Part shown: positions 36,594 through 48,599 of the stretch, piece after piece | How positions within the stretch are numbered: the first letter of the stretch is position 1 | Layout of the letters: every line of letters begins with the position of its first letter | NCBI GenBank assembly: GCA_000328365.1 | Contig: KB309260.1 | Span: 26,529 to 90,528 of the forward strand | Direction of reading: 5' to 3' | DNA length: 64,000 nt | Origin: Capitella teleta | Lineage: Eukaryota; Annelida; Polychaeta; Capitellidae | Made by a program: the position numbers and the translations under genes | The notes under the pieces: model-generated | Database searches by the model: none | Seen by the model: only the letters and a program-made list of their open reading frames with translations | Told to the model about the DNA's origin: nothing

Positions 36594-36859
36594 ACTAGTA
36601 CCAAGACCACCTATAGACAAGGCCGTTTCATCTCCGCGGCCGATGAGCCGTGACGTCATCATATGTGGTCTCTAGGTGGTCTTGCTAGTACATGCATTAC
36701 GGTGAGCCCGTAGCGCAGCACATAAAACGGCGCGTTTCTGATTCGTGCATCACTCGATCATAACGCACTTTTAGATCGAGGAAGAATTAAGTGAAAACGA
36801 AGGAAGTTCTCAGTCTTTTACCGGTAGTTAGTGCAATCGTTCGCACTGCACACTCTGCA
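36594..36859 (+). promoter_or_regulatory. hairpin with CRE site and possible G6PD first exon
   Basis: 36594-36618 (actagtaccaagaccacc...) pairs with its inverted copy at 36665-36691. The loop holds a perfect CRE, TGACGTCA (36651-36658). A strong donor gtaagt follows at 36860, so about 36760-36859 may be the untranslated first exon of G6PD, spliced to the acceptor just before 37925. Position and signals only; no transcript evidence. Confidence 0.35.
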
Positions 36860-37740
36860 GTAAGTTGAAACAAACCTTTATCTTATATTTTATCATTCCA
36901 TCTCCTTTGATTACTTGACATTTCTATTGCAATACATAACTTCAACCTATGTAGTATGTGATCAATTCAGTATTCACTTGTCTTGTGCACTGCCACAGGC
37001 TGACAGGGGGTGAGGGGGTCTTACCAGTGAGCGAGCAGATATGGACCAAACTCAATGCAGTGAATGCTTACTGTCTATATAGATATTATTATATACTGTC
37101 TAGAAGGCTGCATAGGCATTTCATGTAACCAGAGCCTACTGGTAAGACTCCTTGTGGTCTTGTGACTGTCACTACAGTTGCTGGTTGGCTTCAACTTCAA
37201 GGCTTGGCCGTCACTCTCTGACTCTGTACTCGTGACTGTATTGGTCAGTGTTTGATCGGTCATTAACCTTCAATTCTGCTACTGCCAGACGTTGTTTCCT
37301 AATGGTCTGTTTCCCTCTGATAGCGAGAACAAAGCCACACATACATAATATTATATAAATTATATTACGTATTGAATTATAATATTGAATGAAGATTATG
37401 TGAATATGTCATTATATTGACAGATCAATGCGGGTCAGTATGTGTAGTGATCGGTATCTATACAATTTAATGTCATCTATTATTTTATAGCTAGCCCAAG
37501 CCTAAATTCAAAATGCATGCATACAGTGATGATAGGGGCACCATAATGGAGTCATTGTCTACCTTATATTTAACAGTCTTCTTGTGATGGAAACCATCGT
37601 ATAATATTTTGAACTAATTACGTAATATTATGTTACTATTATTACTAACTTTTTGTAATTTGCATTTATACCATACTCAAACACATATCTCTTGGAGATT
37701 GGCTCTGCAAGCATTGTGCGCACACCTGGGGAGTCATGGA

Positions 37741-37790
37741 NNNNNNNNNNNNNNNNNNNNNNNNNNNNNNNNNNNNNNNNNNNNNNNNNN
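37741..37790. other. assembly gap (50 N)
   Basis: Run of 50 N upstream of the G6PD start codon, in the presumed 5' intron. Confidence 0.95.
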
Positions 37791-37948
37791 AGTTGCTAAG
37801 CCTTTCTTGACCTCTCTTGACCTCTTTGTGATGTGATTGCATTGATGCCATGACTGGCAATACACAAAATTTCACTCGGCTCAATATTTATTTGTAACTC
37901 TTGAGATCGTCACAGGTTTTCAAGAACTTGAGTTGAGGAGCATTCAAA

Positions 37949-40900
37949 ATGAACCGGGAAAAATCCAAGTCCATGTACGCAACAGCAAATCCGTCCAAAC
38001 ATTGCACGAAGGAAGAACTGTTGGAGCTTCTGAAGGAGTCGTTTGTGGATGAAACCGCAAATCACGAATGCACAGATGTCATCGTGGTGCTCGGAGCATC
38101 CGTGAGTAGCTTCAATTCTTGTAATTAAATTGCCATGTCACGGTGTGCGGATCAATTTGACTGACGTACTCTTGCACTAGAGTCTATATATATAATATAG
38201 AAATTGATAAATGAATTGCCTCTCAAGGACAAGTAGTAATTAACACAGATGTTAATGACTTATTTTAATTGTAATATATTTTATATGATACCAGTCCTGA
38301 GTTACTATAAAGTCATAAATTGTTTCAAGGATGAGATTTCTGTATATATATATATGGGTTAAATTGGGTTTTCTTTAACCCTCTCACTGTGCACTTGAAT
38401 ATTAATCCAACTTCCTCATTTGCAGATCTTTTGCCCTTTTGGCCTTTAGCTGAATTCTATTCAACTTTCTTTAAGTGAGAACAGGATCCGTGTGAGAAGC
38501 AAGTCAAATGCTCTGCATGAGTGACTTGTGCGTGGGATTTTAAGAGTTAACCAGGATGTTTAAGCTCAGCTATACATCAATATTATTAACATGTTCAGAT
38601 ATTATCTATCACATCAACATCCTGGCCCTCAGGTGTTGAATGCACCCGCCCACTGCTATGCATTCTGCATACAGATGGTTGCTGTATTGTAAAGTGGGCG
38701 GTTACTATTTATAAATTATGATTTGTATTCACTAATTATAATAATTTATGCATCGTAATCTGAGTGTGCCTGGTCACTGTGATGAACATAAGTTGTAATC
38801 TGTTGATAAGACATGTTCTGTGGGGTTTTTTTTATCTAAGGCTTTAATGTTGCATAATAAGAAAGTAAAAATATGGGTTAGTGAGGCTGTAAACTAGCTC
38901 TTTATTGGTAGATATGAATGTATATCAATATAGCTGATCATATTCCATCATTGAATTTGAATTTACCTCATTAATAGACCTCATGGGCAATAATTCAGAT
39001 GGGAAACCTGAAAATGGTTCATTTATTTTCAGAATTGAGCATAAAATGCTTCAATTATAATGAACAAAACTGTTGCATTCAAGAATGTTGCATACTATGA
39101 ATTGCTTCATTGGCTGATGTTGGTTCTACCACCAAATGTTGAAATATTTGCATCCGAAAAACAAAACGCTGCTGATTTTCCTTTTTTCTTTTTTTTATTC
39201 TTTTTTTTAGGGTGACTTGGCCAAAAAGAAGATCTACCCCACACTCTGGTATGAATTTTGCTTAATTTAATTATTTCGTTAAATGAGTATTTTTTTATTT
39301 TTTTTTTTTAAGGTGGCTGTATAAAGATGGTCTAATTCCAAAGCACATTCAGATCATTGGATACGCCCGCTCCAAACTGACAATCACTGACCTCAAAAAT
39401 CGAACTCAGCCGCATTTCAAGGTCATAAAATTTCCCCTGTCTACTTGATATATATTTAAGAATTCAAGTTTTAGTATACCCGGTAAGTTAAATTTCGAAT
39501 AGTTGAGTATTGTCACGAATTTTTTTTATCATGTTTCATTTCTCTTCCAAGTGTGTTATGAATTTTCTTGAGTGGATTTCAAGATTTTCACATTGGAATT
39601 TTCTCACAATTATTAGCCATTTTACCCTTCGTGGGTGTATGTCTAAGTCAAGCATGATTTCATTACGAATGTGATTAAAATAACTGACATTATATATAGG
39701 CCACACCTGAAGAAAAAGCACAGTTGGATGGTTTCTGGAAGGTCAACTGGTACGTTGCGGGATCCTACGACAAGGGAGACGACTACCAGAAACTCAACAA
39801 GGAAATTACGAAATTTGAAAAACCTGGAAAAAAAGTCAACCGACTATTCTACTTAGCCCTGCCTCCTTCCGTCTACGAACCAGTCACGAAGAACATTCGT
39901 GAGAACTGCATGGCTATAGGGTACGTTAAGATACTCTTGGGATACTCATGCAATCGTTATGTAACAGAGATGGATGGACAAGGGTCATTGTTGAGAAACC
40001 GTTCGGTCATGATTCCGAGAGCTCGGCTAAGCTCTCAAATCACCTGTCTGAGTTATTCAAGGAGGAGGAGATCTATCGCATTGATCATTACCTTGGTAAA
40101 GAGATGGTGCAGAATTTAATGGTGTTGAGGTAAGATTCATGAGCTCATGTGCTTCGCTGTTATGTAATTAATTACACCCAGATTCGGCAATCGCATCTTT
40201 AGTCCTCTGTGGAACAGAGACAACATCGCCAGCGTCATCATTTCTTTCAAGGAGCCGTTTGGAACTCAGGGACGAGGAGGATATTTCGATGAATTTGGAA
40301 TTATTCGGTGAGCGTTGCAATCTGTTTTGAAATCCATTCTTACTCTGTGTGTAACCAAGCGACGTGATGCAGAACCACTTGCTGCAGATCCTCTCACTGG
40401 TTGCCATGGAGAAACCGGTTTCAACCGGAGCAGAGGACATCCGTGACGAAAAAGTCAAAGTGCTCAAGTGCATCCAGCAGCTGAAGTTGGAGGACGTTGT
40501 GTTGGGGCAGTATGTGGGAGACCCTGAGGGAGAGACAGAGGACTCGCGACTGGGCTACCTGGATGACCCAACGGTCCCTGATGGCTCCGTGACGCCAACG
40601 TTCGCTCTGGCCACTCTGCAGATCAAGAACGAGAGATGGGAAGGCGTGCCATTTATGCTCCGTTGTGGAAAAGGTAAACAACTGCATAATGATGCAATCC
40701 CCGGCAACAGATTTTTCCTCTAGCTTTAAACGAACGCAAAACTGAAGTGAGGGTGCAGTTCCGTGATGTGCCTGGCGACATTTTCCCTGAAGGCGCGATT
40801 CAGAGAAATGAGCTGATCATCCGCGTTCAGCCAGGAGAAGCCGTCTACTTGAAGATGATGGCCAAGAAACCAGGAATGTCCATCGACTGCGAGGAATCCG

Positions 40901-42116
40901 AGTTGGACCTCACTTACGGAAGCCGTTACAGGGTCAGTGGGCGGGGTCTGTGTACCAGTGGGCGGGGCCTCTGTTCCAGTGAGTGGTGCCAGTGGGTGGG
41001 GCCTTGTGCCAGTGGGCGGGGCATGTGTGCCAGTGGGCAGGGGCTGTGTGCCAGTGGACGGGGCTTAACCTGATCAGTAAGAATTGACGGGTTCATTTTT
41101 CTTGCAGGGTGTCACCTTGAGAGACGCGTATGAGCGACTTATTCTCGACGCTTTTGTCGGCAGTCAGATTCACTTTGTGCGCTCTGATGAGCTGGCCGAA
41201 GCGTGGCGCATCTTCACTCCTGTTCTGCACCAGGTGGAGAGGGAGAAACCGAAACCCATTACGTACAAATACGGAAGGTAAACAACCAACACAACACAGT
41301 TTGATATTTGCCTAAAACCACTTGTCGTAAATACTTCAGCATATCGTTTGGAATTAATTAATATATTAGTTAATTAATGCATCCTGGCTTTTTTTCCCTG
41401 CGTTGAAGCAAATTTTGATTTTATTTGCTGATATTTCTGTAGTCGAGGACCAACTCAAGCCGACGAACTCCTGAAAAAGAACGATTTCCGCTACACAGGC
41501 ACATATAAATGGCAAAACTCCTAGAAGTATGTCACATGCATGTGTTAACGCATTATGTAATCTAAGGTTACATACCAACTGCATTCATAACTTCCAGAAT
41601 GGAATATTATGAGTATGAGCTATATGACTAACAGGTATTTGGGGATGAAATTTAAATGATTAAGGAGTAGTGCTAATTAATTATGTTGTCTAATTAAATC
41701 TTTTGCTTATTTATTTTAAACTTTGCTTAATTTCCTTGATTTTTTCACCTGTTATTTATTATTTATTATTATTATTATTTATTATTGCTGATTGTGTGGT
41801 GGCATGAGATTTCTAATTTCTCAATCAATGTTGATTGTTATAACCAATTGGGTGATGGCGTTCATGACGAAAGGAAACACGAATGAAATTAAAACCATTA
41901 TTTCGCTTTTCACTTTCCTTTGATTCCCCGCTTTGAGCCCCCTCCGGAATTATCACACTTTCGAGCTGCTACCTCCATCGCATCTTCCTAACATGACGCA
42001 CCATTACAAATACTGAAATATTTCATTGCAGTCGTGGGCCCAGGGAAGCTGACGACTTCCTGACCAAGTCTGGTTTCAAATACACGGGAACATACAAGTG
42101 GACAAATCCTCACTGA
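37949..42116 (+). CDS. G6PD: glucose-6-phosphate 1-dehydrogenase, two alternative last exons
   Basis: Cytosolic first enzyme of the oxidative pentose phosphate pathway: glucose 6-phosphate plus NADP+ to 6-phosphogluconolactone plus NADPH. Exons: 37949-38101, 39211-39248, 39313-39421, 39700-39920, 39968-40129, 40182-40307, 40360-40673, 40724-40932, 41108-41277, then either 41443-41524 or 42032-42116. Phases agree; 527 or 528 residues (human 515). Coenzyme motif GASGDLAKK spans the first junction. The active-site motif [13 protein letters not shown] is near residue 211. NADP-structural-site and dimer regions YLDDPTVP and RCGK are kept. Five introns are only 47-64 bp. PolyA signals: ATTAAA at 41888-41893 and AATAAA at 42286-42291. 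The tail converges on TBC1D22. Confidence 0.97.
40930..41071 (+). repeat. GC-rich minisatellite at a G6PD 5' splice site
   Basis: About six units of ccagtgggcggggcctgtgt type fill most of the intron 40933-41107. The splice donor gtcagtgggcgg is itself the first unit. The units carry gggcgggg words like Sp1 sites. Read through, the repeat stays open as SGRGLC-type residues up to a stop at 41071. Confidence 0.85.
41443..42116 (+). other. G6PD: duplicated alternative terminal exons of G6PD
   Basis: Exon a (41443-41524) encodes [18 protein letters not shown] then TGTYKWQNS and a stop. Exon b (42032-42116) encodes [18 protein letters not shown] then [10 protein letters not shown] and a stop. Both have a proper acceptor (tttctgtag, ttcattgcag) and accept the same phase-2 donor at 41278. 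Both match the human end (SRGPTEADELM...YEGTYKWVNPH). Exon b is closer at the NPH end. Each is followed by its own polyA-like signal. So two isoforms differing in about 27 C-terminal residues are predicted. Confidence 0.88.
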
Positions 42117-42285
42117 GGAATCAAACATAATTCTACGAGAGAAACATCTATTAAGACCAAGGGACCAGAATTATTGTTGAACACATTTGCTTCTAAAATA
42201 TTTAATCAGGGATATTTGTTCTAATTTTTATTTCTGGTAGATTTCCTAGGATTATAATGCGATAACATTCTTTCTGTTATATTTT

Positions 42286-42291
42286 AATAAA
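42286..42291 (+). terminator. G6PD polyA signal AATAAA
   Basis: 170 bp after the stop codon of terminal exon b. Confidence 0.7.
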
Positions 42292-42799
42292 AGCTTATAC
42301 ATTTGAATTGTCTCAATGCTTTTGTGTGTCTATCAGCAAGTGGATGACCTCAATTTCAGCCTACGATTACACCACTGTAGATCAATTCTGAAACAGTGCA
42401 GCCCTGAGGTCATTTGCAATATTCCACCTGTATAGGATCTTTGAAATACCTGCCTGATTGAGATAGAGGCCTCTGTATATTCTTCTAAGATATCAGCAAA
42501 CATTTAATTCAGTTCAGATGCTGATACGGTAATAAAAGCCCAAATTCGTCCTTGTAGGTCTTTGCGGTGAGTAGTTGGGTCCTGTAGTCCTTGTAGAACC
42601 AAAGAATTGATATTCAGTTCCTCAACTCAACACCAAAATTATCAACTTTGCATTATGGAAAATGTATACCCTGGATGTGAATGTTTCAAGAATTCAAATA
42701 TTTGCGTTGTTTTACCAACCGTTAGCCAGAGTGAAGTTAGCAAACCAACTATGGAATCAAGAAGAAGAGAAAGAAGTTAAACAAAATTGATTAAAATGA

Positions 42800-42805
42800 T
42801 TTATT
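42800..42805 (-). terminator. TBC1D22 polyA signal AATAAA (minus)
   Basis: tttatt on the plus strand, about 455 bp after the TBC1D22 stop. The roughly 500 bp between this and the G6PD signal is non-coding. Confidence 0.55.
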
Positions 42806-43258
42806 ACAAAATCACCTCTCACGAAATCCTGACAAAATAAAAGAGATGAATTTTGTGAACGATACAAAGCGACGCAAAAAGTCACCTGAATTTCAACCAA
42901 TTGACATTCAAAATTTTATGTACATTGCACTTAATCCTCTAACAACACAGGTACCGGGGATGATACCCCACTTCGAGAAAATCCAGCCAAAAAAAAAAAC
43001 TATTCAACAATTGGTTAAATGATAATTGACATGCATTTATATACATTTGATAATGAGATATGTTTTATAAGTTGAGGAATATGATAACACTTTCTATCAC
43101 AGCTTCTCTCTCAACCATTCTTATTTCTTTCTATATTTTTCACTTCCAACCCCAATTTGTAAAGGAGCTCAAAATGAAAAATCAAAGAAAAAAAAAAATC
43201 AAGACAGAAAAAAAGAAATGAAAAAGATGCATAGTCTTTTATCCGCTTTCGTTATTCA

Positions 43259-46200
43259 TCACCTTTTCTTATCCAAATGTTTCGGAGCGTCAGCAAACAT
43301 ATATTTTAGTTTATACGCTTCGGCTAACAGGAGACCAATTTCCTCGTTGTCCCAGTGGTGAGTGGGCAGATTCTGAAGCATGAGCATCAGACCCTGTTGA
43401 AAGGAATTATGTCATCAGAAATCAAAATAATTTCACACTTACATGGAAGTCATTTTCACGGAGTAAATCTTGTGAGAATCTCGACAGGAACGCAGCGCAA
43501 ACGTAGAGATGAAAGGAAGCGAAACCCTCAGCTTCACTCTGCAGTGAGAAATGCAAACAACTCAAGTGTCTGTTCAGAGAAGCCGCTTACCATGTAAGTG
43601 TCCCATAAGCGAATGACGCAGCGCAGAGGAAGTTCTCGCATCAAAAGGTTGTTCATCCAACGAAACGTGAATTGTAAATATTCAACATTGTGCTGCATCA
43701 GATGCTGGTGCAGTTTAGCTGAAAACGGACGCAAATTAAGCATGCAACGAGAGAGTTGGAAATTGTGAGACGTAAACATGAGGGGGATTTAATACATTCA
43801 ATTGTCTTGTTGCAATTGACTTGAATCATAAAATGGGAATAATTCAAAAACAGATTTTCAAGCCAAATTGTTTGCACCCTTCATGCGCATATGGGCAAAC
43901 CACTCTGAGGAATTTAACTCTTAAATTTATCTCTCAATTGACCAGCACTGACCGTCGATGCGGCTGATGAGGTGCTTCAGAGCGTCCACTTTCAGCTGGA
44001 TTCCCGGCTGAGCGAACGTGTAGTTGTCTTGGATGCCGTCGAGAAGCTTGGAGAAGCACCAGAAGCAATCCGCTTCTAGGGCCCCCAGTTGCTCTTCTGG
44101 CAGGTTGCCAAGCGCGCAGTTTTCAATCTCAACATCTGAGAAACCAAAATCCTATTAGTTCTCTTCACGGAGAGAGAGGGCTCGTTAACTGACCATTGTG
44201 AATGTATTCGGTAAGAAAGACGACAAAGAAAGGTGTGACGAGATCATTGATTCCCTGGACGTAACCGCTGGCTGGATGGCGAATGGCCCAGATGAACAAA
44301 ATGCGTTCAAATATCTGAGGAAGAAAGTTAATAAATGATCAATTAATTTGATATTTTGATGTGGTATTTCAGTAAGGATTGAGATCAATAAAAATCAGAT
44401 GGCATTTAAAATTGAGAAGTCTAATCGATAATATTGATCTTATTTTTTCTTTTATCATAAATAGAAAGGGATGATTGTGAAATGTTTATTTTGTGCATTT
44501 GTCCTGTAATCAGAACATGCAAAAAAAAAAAAAAAATTAAAAATAAGAAATTAAAAAAATATTTACAAAATTTACAAAATATATCAATATAGAATCAAAC
44601 ATATCTCCCATTTCCATAGAAACCAGTAGATCTTTGATTAAATATCTTAAATTAAATATTTAAATGAGGAAAATACAGTTAATCATCCAAGAAGCTTAGG
44701 ATGATTTCAAAGTCAGATTTGTTGAAAAAAAGTTTCTCGTAAATTTAGACAAATTTCTGAATGGAAATACGATAATTAAAAAGCACACAGGATTAGTAGA
44801 TTAACAATAAAAAATACTTGAATAAAAGAGAAGAAGAGGAATTAGATGATACATACCGATTGAACAATGGGCTGATGCAAGATAGGTATTTGACTCATGC
44901 GAGGAACATCTTTGCCAATCTAAAGACCGAAAAGCCAAAACATAAAATGTTATCTCTACACCATGCTTGTTAGTTATATAGGCAGAACACCGAGAGCAAA
45001 TCTACCGCAGCGGTTGTAAAGCGCTTTTCATTCTCACCTTTTGAACAGTCGATTGTTGAAATATTGGAATCAACGGACTCATCCTTGGTATATCGATTGC
45101 AATCTAAGATTGTGGTACACAGGATAACCGTATATTCATTTATTTACAGGATAACTATATATTCATTTTTGTTTTTCCACTTTCATAGCAGCTTAAAGCG
45201 GCCAAAACATTAACGTCTATCGCATCAAGGCCTCCATTTTGATATATGCTACATACACATGTTCAGATGATTAATTAAAATATTTAATTATCAATCAATT
45301 CAATTGCTGATTAAAAGACCTGAAGACGTACCTGGCGAAATGTTTCTTGGTGAACCTCGTGGTGCCTGGTTTCGTAGTACTGCTGAATGAAATTGTAATA
45401 CTCCTGTCGCTTGCGTTCCAGCGTAAGTGTGCGTCGATCCAGCGTTGGAGGCAAATATCCCTGAATAGAACAAAACAAAAAAAATAACAGCTGTTAATAC
45501 GTTCTAGAGGCACCGCACTCACCGAGAGGATCTTCCACGCTGTTTGCCTGTACTGCTTGGGAACTCCTGACCAACTGATAGTCTTCAACTCATCCAGATC
45601 AAGGTGCGGCGTCTCTAGCAGTGTTTTGAACTTATCCACCTTCGAGTTCTGGCGATCTTGGACCGGCTTCTGCCTCAAGTGCAGAGGGGTCGCGGAAGGC
45701 ACGTTGTGGTGCGAATTCAGTCGCACTCCCACCCCCGGACCGTTAGCTGAGCGAGGGGTCCCTGGGTGAGTACCGTTACTAGGAGTACCAGGCGCTGGTG
45801 AGCGTATTCGAGATAAAATAACACAAATGAAATCCCAGGAATAAAATCACCTGAATTATTCTGAGCTGATTCAGGAGAATGATCACCATGGTTACTGACA
45901 TCCTCCTCCTGCTGCTGCTGTTGCTGACTGTGCTTATTAATAACCTGCGAATGACGATGCATGATAGAACACGACCCCATTGAGCCTACCTGCAATGCTG
46001 TGTGCTGCACGTCTCGTAGTGACATTCGGATGTTTGCCATCTGAATGAGATCGTCGTCTCCATCATCCCACGCATCCTTCGTCTCCTCCTGGAAATCCTT
46101 AAAAGAATCCTTGGCCTTGGCTCCTCCTGCCCCTCGACTGACGTCTTTGCGTGGCGACCCCATTGACCTGCGAATGATGCTCTTACCCACGAGACAACTC

Positions 46201-47801
46201 AAGAGGGGGTGGGGCATTTGAATCAATTACGCACATTAACTTATCCTTCTTCTAAGTGATACACCCTGAGCGTATCAACAAGACTCAAAAGACAAGGTTC
46301 CCAGGTTCTATAAAAAAACAAGACCAATTGCATTCACTAGAATGCACTACTGTATAATTAAGAAGAAGTTATGTTATAACCAGGAAAGTGAATATTATAT
46401 ATCTGTTTTGGTGCTTTGGCATTGATATTTTGATTAGCTGAGTTAGCATCTCTCATGCAACCAGACGTTACGAGGTCATTCAGTTCGTTTCCTGCGATAC
46501 CGAAGTCAAGAGAACTCACACAGGCGATCAAGATTTTATGAGAGCTTTCGTTCCCATAAAATCTTTGATGTGAAGGGGTTAGTAACTATAGCAAGAACTA
46601 GATATATAATTAAATTAATAAATAAAGTATTATAATACTATTATTATTAACCAAACAAGACAATTTAAATTTGTAACTGCAGCCGTAATCAGTGTCTTCA
46701 TGAAAGTTAGTTAAGCAAGCAAAAGAGAAGAAGAAGAAGAGGAGGAGGAGGAGGGGAGGGGGTTATGCACAGGACTACTCACCCGGAGGGTTTTTGGTGC
46801 CTGGGAGGATGCTGGGCCCCGTACACAGGTTTAATGCTGTGAAATCAGAATGACTGATGTATGTACACATTCAATTTAATTTTAATGATTTTGGATGATT
46901 TGATGGAGAAAATAAAACAAATGGAAATAAAGAACACCAACCACCATTGCAAGCTATTCACAATTACGTACGATAATCTGAGGGGAGAGGTACAGGTTTG
47001 ATCTCGCGCAACTAGAAGAACGATCAAAAGAGGCCGCCTTAGTAGAGCACAATGTTGAATGCACCCTCATGGTTCCGTAGTAAGAGTATCCAGGCCCTCA
47101 TCTAAATAATGCACCCATGTAGGATTGGCTATTAGCTCTCGCCTTGGTTGCGATGTTGAAATTATTTGGGCATCAGAGCAGAAACCGAGGACTCGAGGAG
47201 TAATTTTGATCCCAATGCATGGGAAGTTAAACTGCACAACCGTTACTATGGAGTCAAAACTCACGATGATTGATTTATTCATTGCAAATTATAATCAGAA
47301 TTCACGATAGTAAGTTAGTAACGATATCAGGGCTTCAAACTTGGGACGTCATGATAAGGAAGTACCTTAACAGATCGACAAGTCAATCTGATTTTATGCA
47401 CAACATGCTTACTTGACCCGTGGTTTGCAAGGTTTGCAAAGTTGTATGTGTTCAGGCAGACCCCCCTATTTACTAGTATCTATTACTACTAGTAGTAGTA
47501 CTAGTTGCTAATCCACTTATCCAGTAATGAAATAAAATTAACTTAATCAGGGAGCTGGCAGTGCATGCAATTAATTAATTCTGAGCGAAAGAATAAAGAA
47601 TGAGATGGAGGTGAGAGTCACTGAACTCAATTAGTAGTCATTAAAATTCATTCCACATTTATAATTTATCTAATTTAATAATAATAATTATAATTAGATT
47701 TCATTTTTAACACACCTCCCAGGAACACTTTTCATGTCGGTCCTCCAAAATGAGTGTTTCTTCGAATCTTTGTGAACTTCAATGGGTGAATCACACATCA
47801 T
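43259..47801 (-). CDS. TBC1D22: TBC1 domain family member 22 (Rab GTPase-activating protein)
   Basis: Rab GAP of the Golgi-linked TBC1D22A/B family. Twelve exon positions: 47801-47716, 46836-46783, 46167-45990, 45944-45851, 45794-45523, 45460-45332, 45103-45038 (7a) or 44919-44857 (7b), 44314-44194, 44135-43953, 43718-43591, 43538-43443, 43393-43259. Phases agree; 513 residues with 7a or 512 with 7b (human 22A about 517). N-terminus HSFWRTDMKSVPGS then VYGAQHPP matches the family start. A glutamine-rich acidic segment follows. The TBC domain shows WSGVPKQYRQTAWKILSGYL, the arginine-finger motif IxxDxxR in exon 7, ASGYVQGINDLVTPFFVVFL with the catalytic glutamine, FRWMNNLLMRELPLR and WDTYM. 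The intron 45989-45945 is only 45 nt and open in frame. Confidence 0.96.
44857..45103 (-). other. TBC1D22: tandem homologous exons carrying the TBC arginine finger
   Basis: Exon 7a (45103-45038, 66 bp) encodes IAIDIPRMSPLIPIFQQ then STVQK. Exon 7b (44919-44857, 63 bp) encodes IGKDVPRMSQIPILHQPIVQ then S. Both start and end in phase 0, have good splice sites, and carry the I-x-x-D-x-P-R finger. Human 22A has IHIDIPRMSPEALILQP at this place, and only once. Using both would double the motif, so they are probably mutually exclusive. Neither shows a stop or splice damage. Confidence 0.88.
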
Positions 47802-47916
47802 GGGGTGGATTCAATATCATAGTTGACATTACTACGATATTAGTACGAGATAAATTCATTTTGAAGTGTTTTCACTAATTCCAAAACATTCATCTGTCAG
47901 TGTGGCTTCGTCGCAC

Positions 47917-47928
47917 TGCGCAGGCGCA
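47917..47928 (-). promoter_or_regulatory. NRF1-type site upstream of TBC1D22
   Basis: TGCGCAGGCGCA fits the NRF1 consensus YGCGCAYGCGCR with one difference. It lies about 115 bp upstream of the start codon, which suits a TATA-less housekeeping promoter. Confidence 0.5.
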
Positions 47929-48202
47929 TTGACCCCACACGTACTTCGTGCATCTGGAGGTACTAGCTTAACTGAGCGCACATGAATACTAAAATATGAT
48001 TGGCATATCAATAACCCATGGACTGTTGCTTTATAATGCGAGTATATTGCTACATGCGTATCCTATTAATACAGTAAAAGCTCGTTATTACGGACCTACA
48101 GAGGACAAACAAATTATTCAGTTGTGTTATGATACATTATCAGCAAACTTCTCTCTCATTCGAAATAAGAGAGAAACGCGACCAAAAGACTTTGAACAAT
48201 AC

Positions 48203-48460
48203 TAGTGATGGGCGAATATTGAATTTGTCCGGATTGTCCGAAGCCGAAGCTTCGGACGAGTGATATTCGTCGGAGCCAAATATATCCACTCTATTACAGC
48301 AATATCTTCCTTATATAGGCCAGTCAGCTTCAGCCCCCCACGCCCCTTCGAGGCTGTTAACCAATCAAGAGCAGAATTGAAGCTTTTGGCTACATGATCG
48401 GTCAATTAGCCAATATTCGTAAAAGTCCAAAGTCCAAAGCCGAATAATTGTCCATCACTA
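48203..48460. mobile_element. hAT-like MITE (258 bp)
   Basis: Ends tagtgatgggcgaata... and, inverted, tagtgatggacaatta.... Flanks aacaatac (48195-48202) and aacaataa (48461-48468) agree in 7 of 8 bases, the 8-bp target size of hAT elements. No ORF. It lies in the shared TBC1D22-CERK upstream interval. Confidence 0.8.
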
Positions 48461-48599
48461 AACAATAAAAACGTGAGTATGGAATTAATTTATTTATTCT
48501 TCAGTCATGTATCACCTTTTTGTCCTTTTTTCCCATTCCCAATTAAAAAAAATATGAAAACGAAAGCCCTTTTGATAGTCCTTGTATTGTATCTAACAA

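Noticed and set aside
40933-41073. extension of G6PD exon 9 into SGRGLC repeats as the main product
   Set aside because: The phase-0 join 40932/41108 restores the conserved family sequence (YR then [11 protein letters not shown]). The open frame in the intron comes from the minisatellite.
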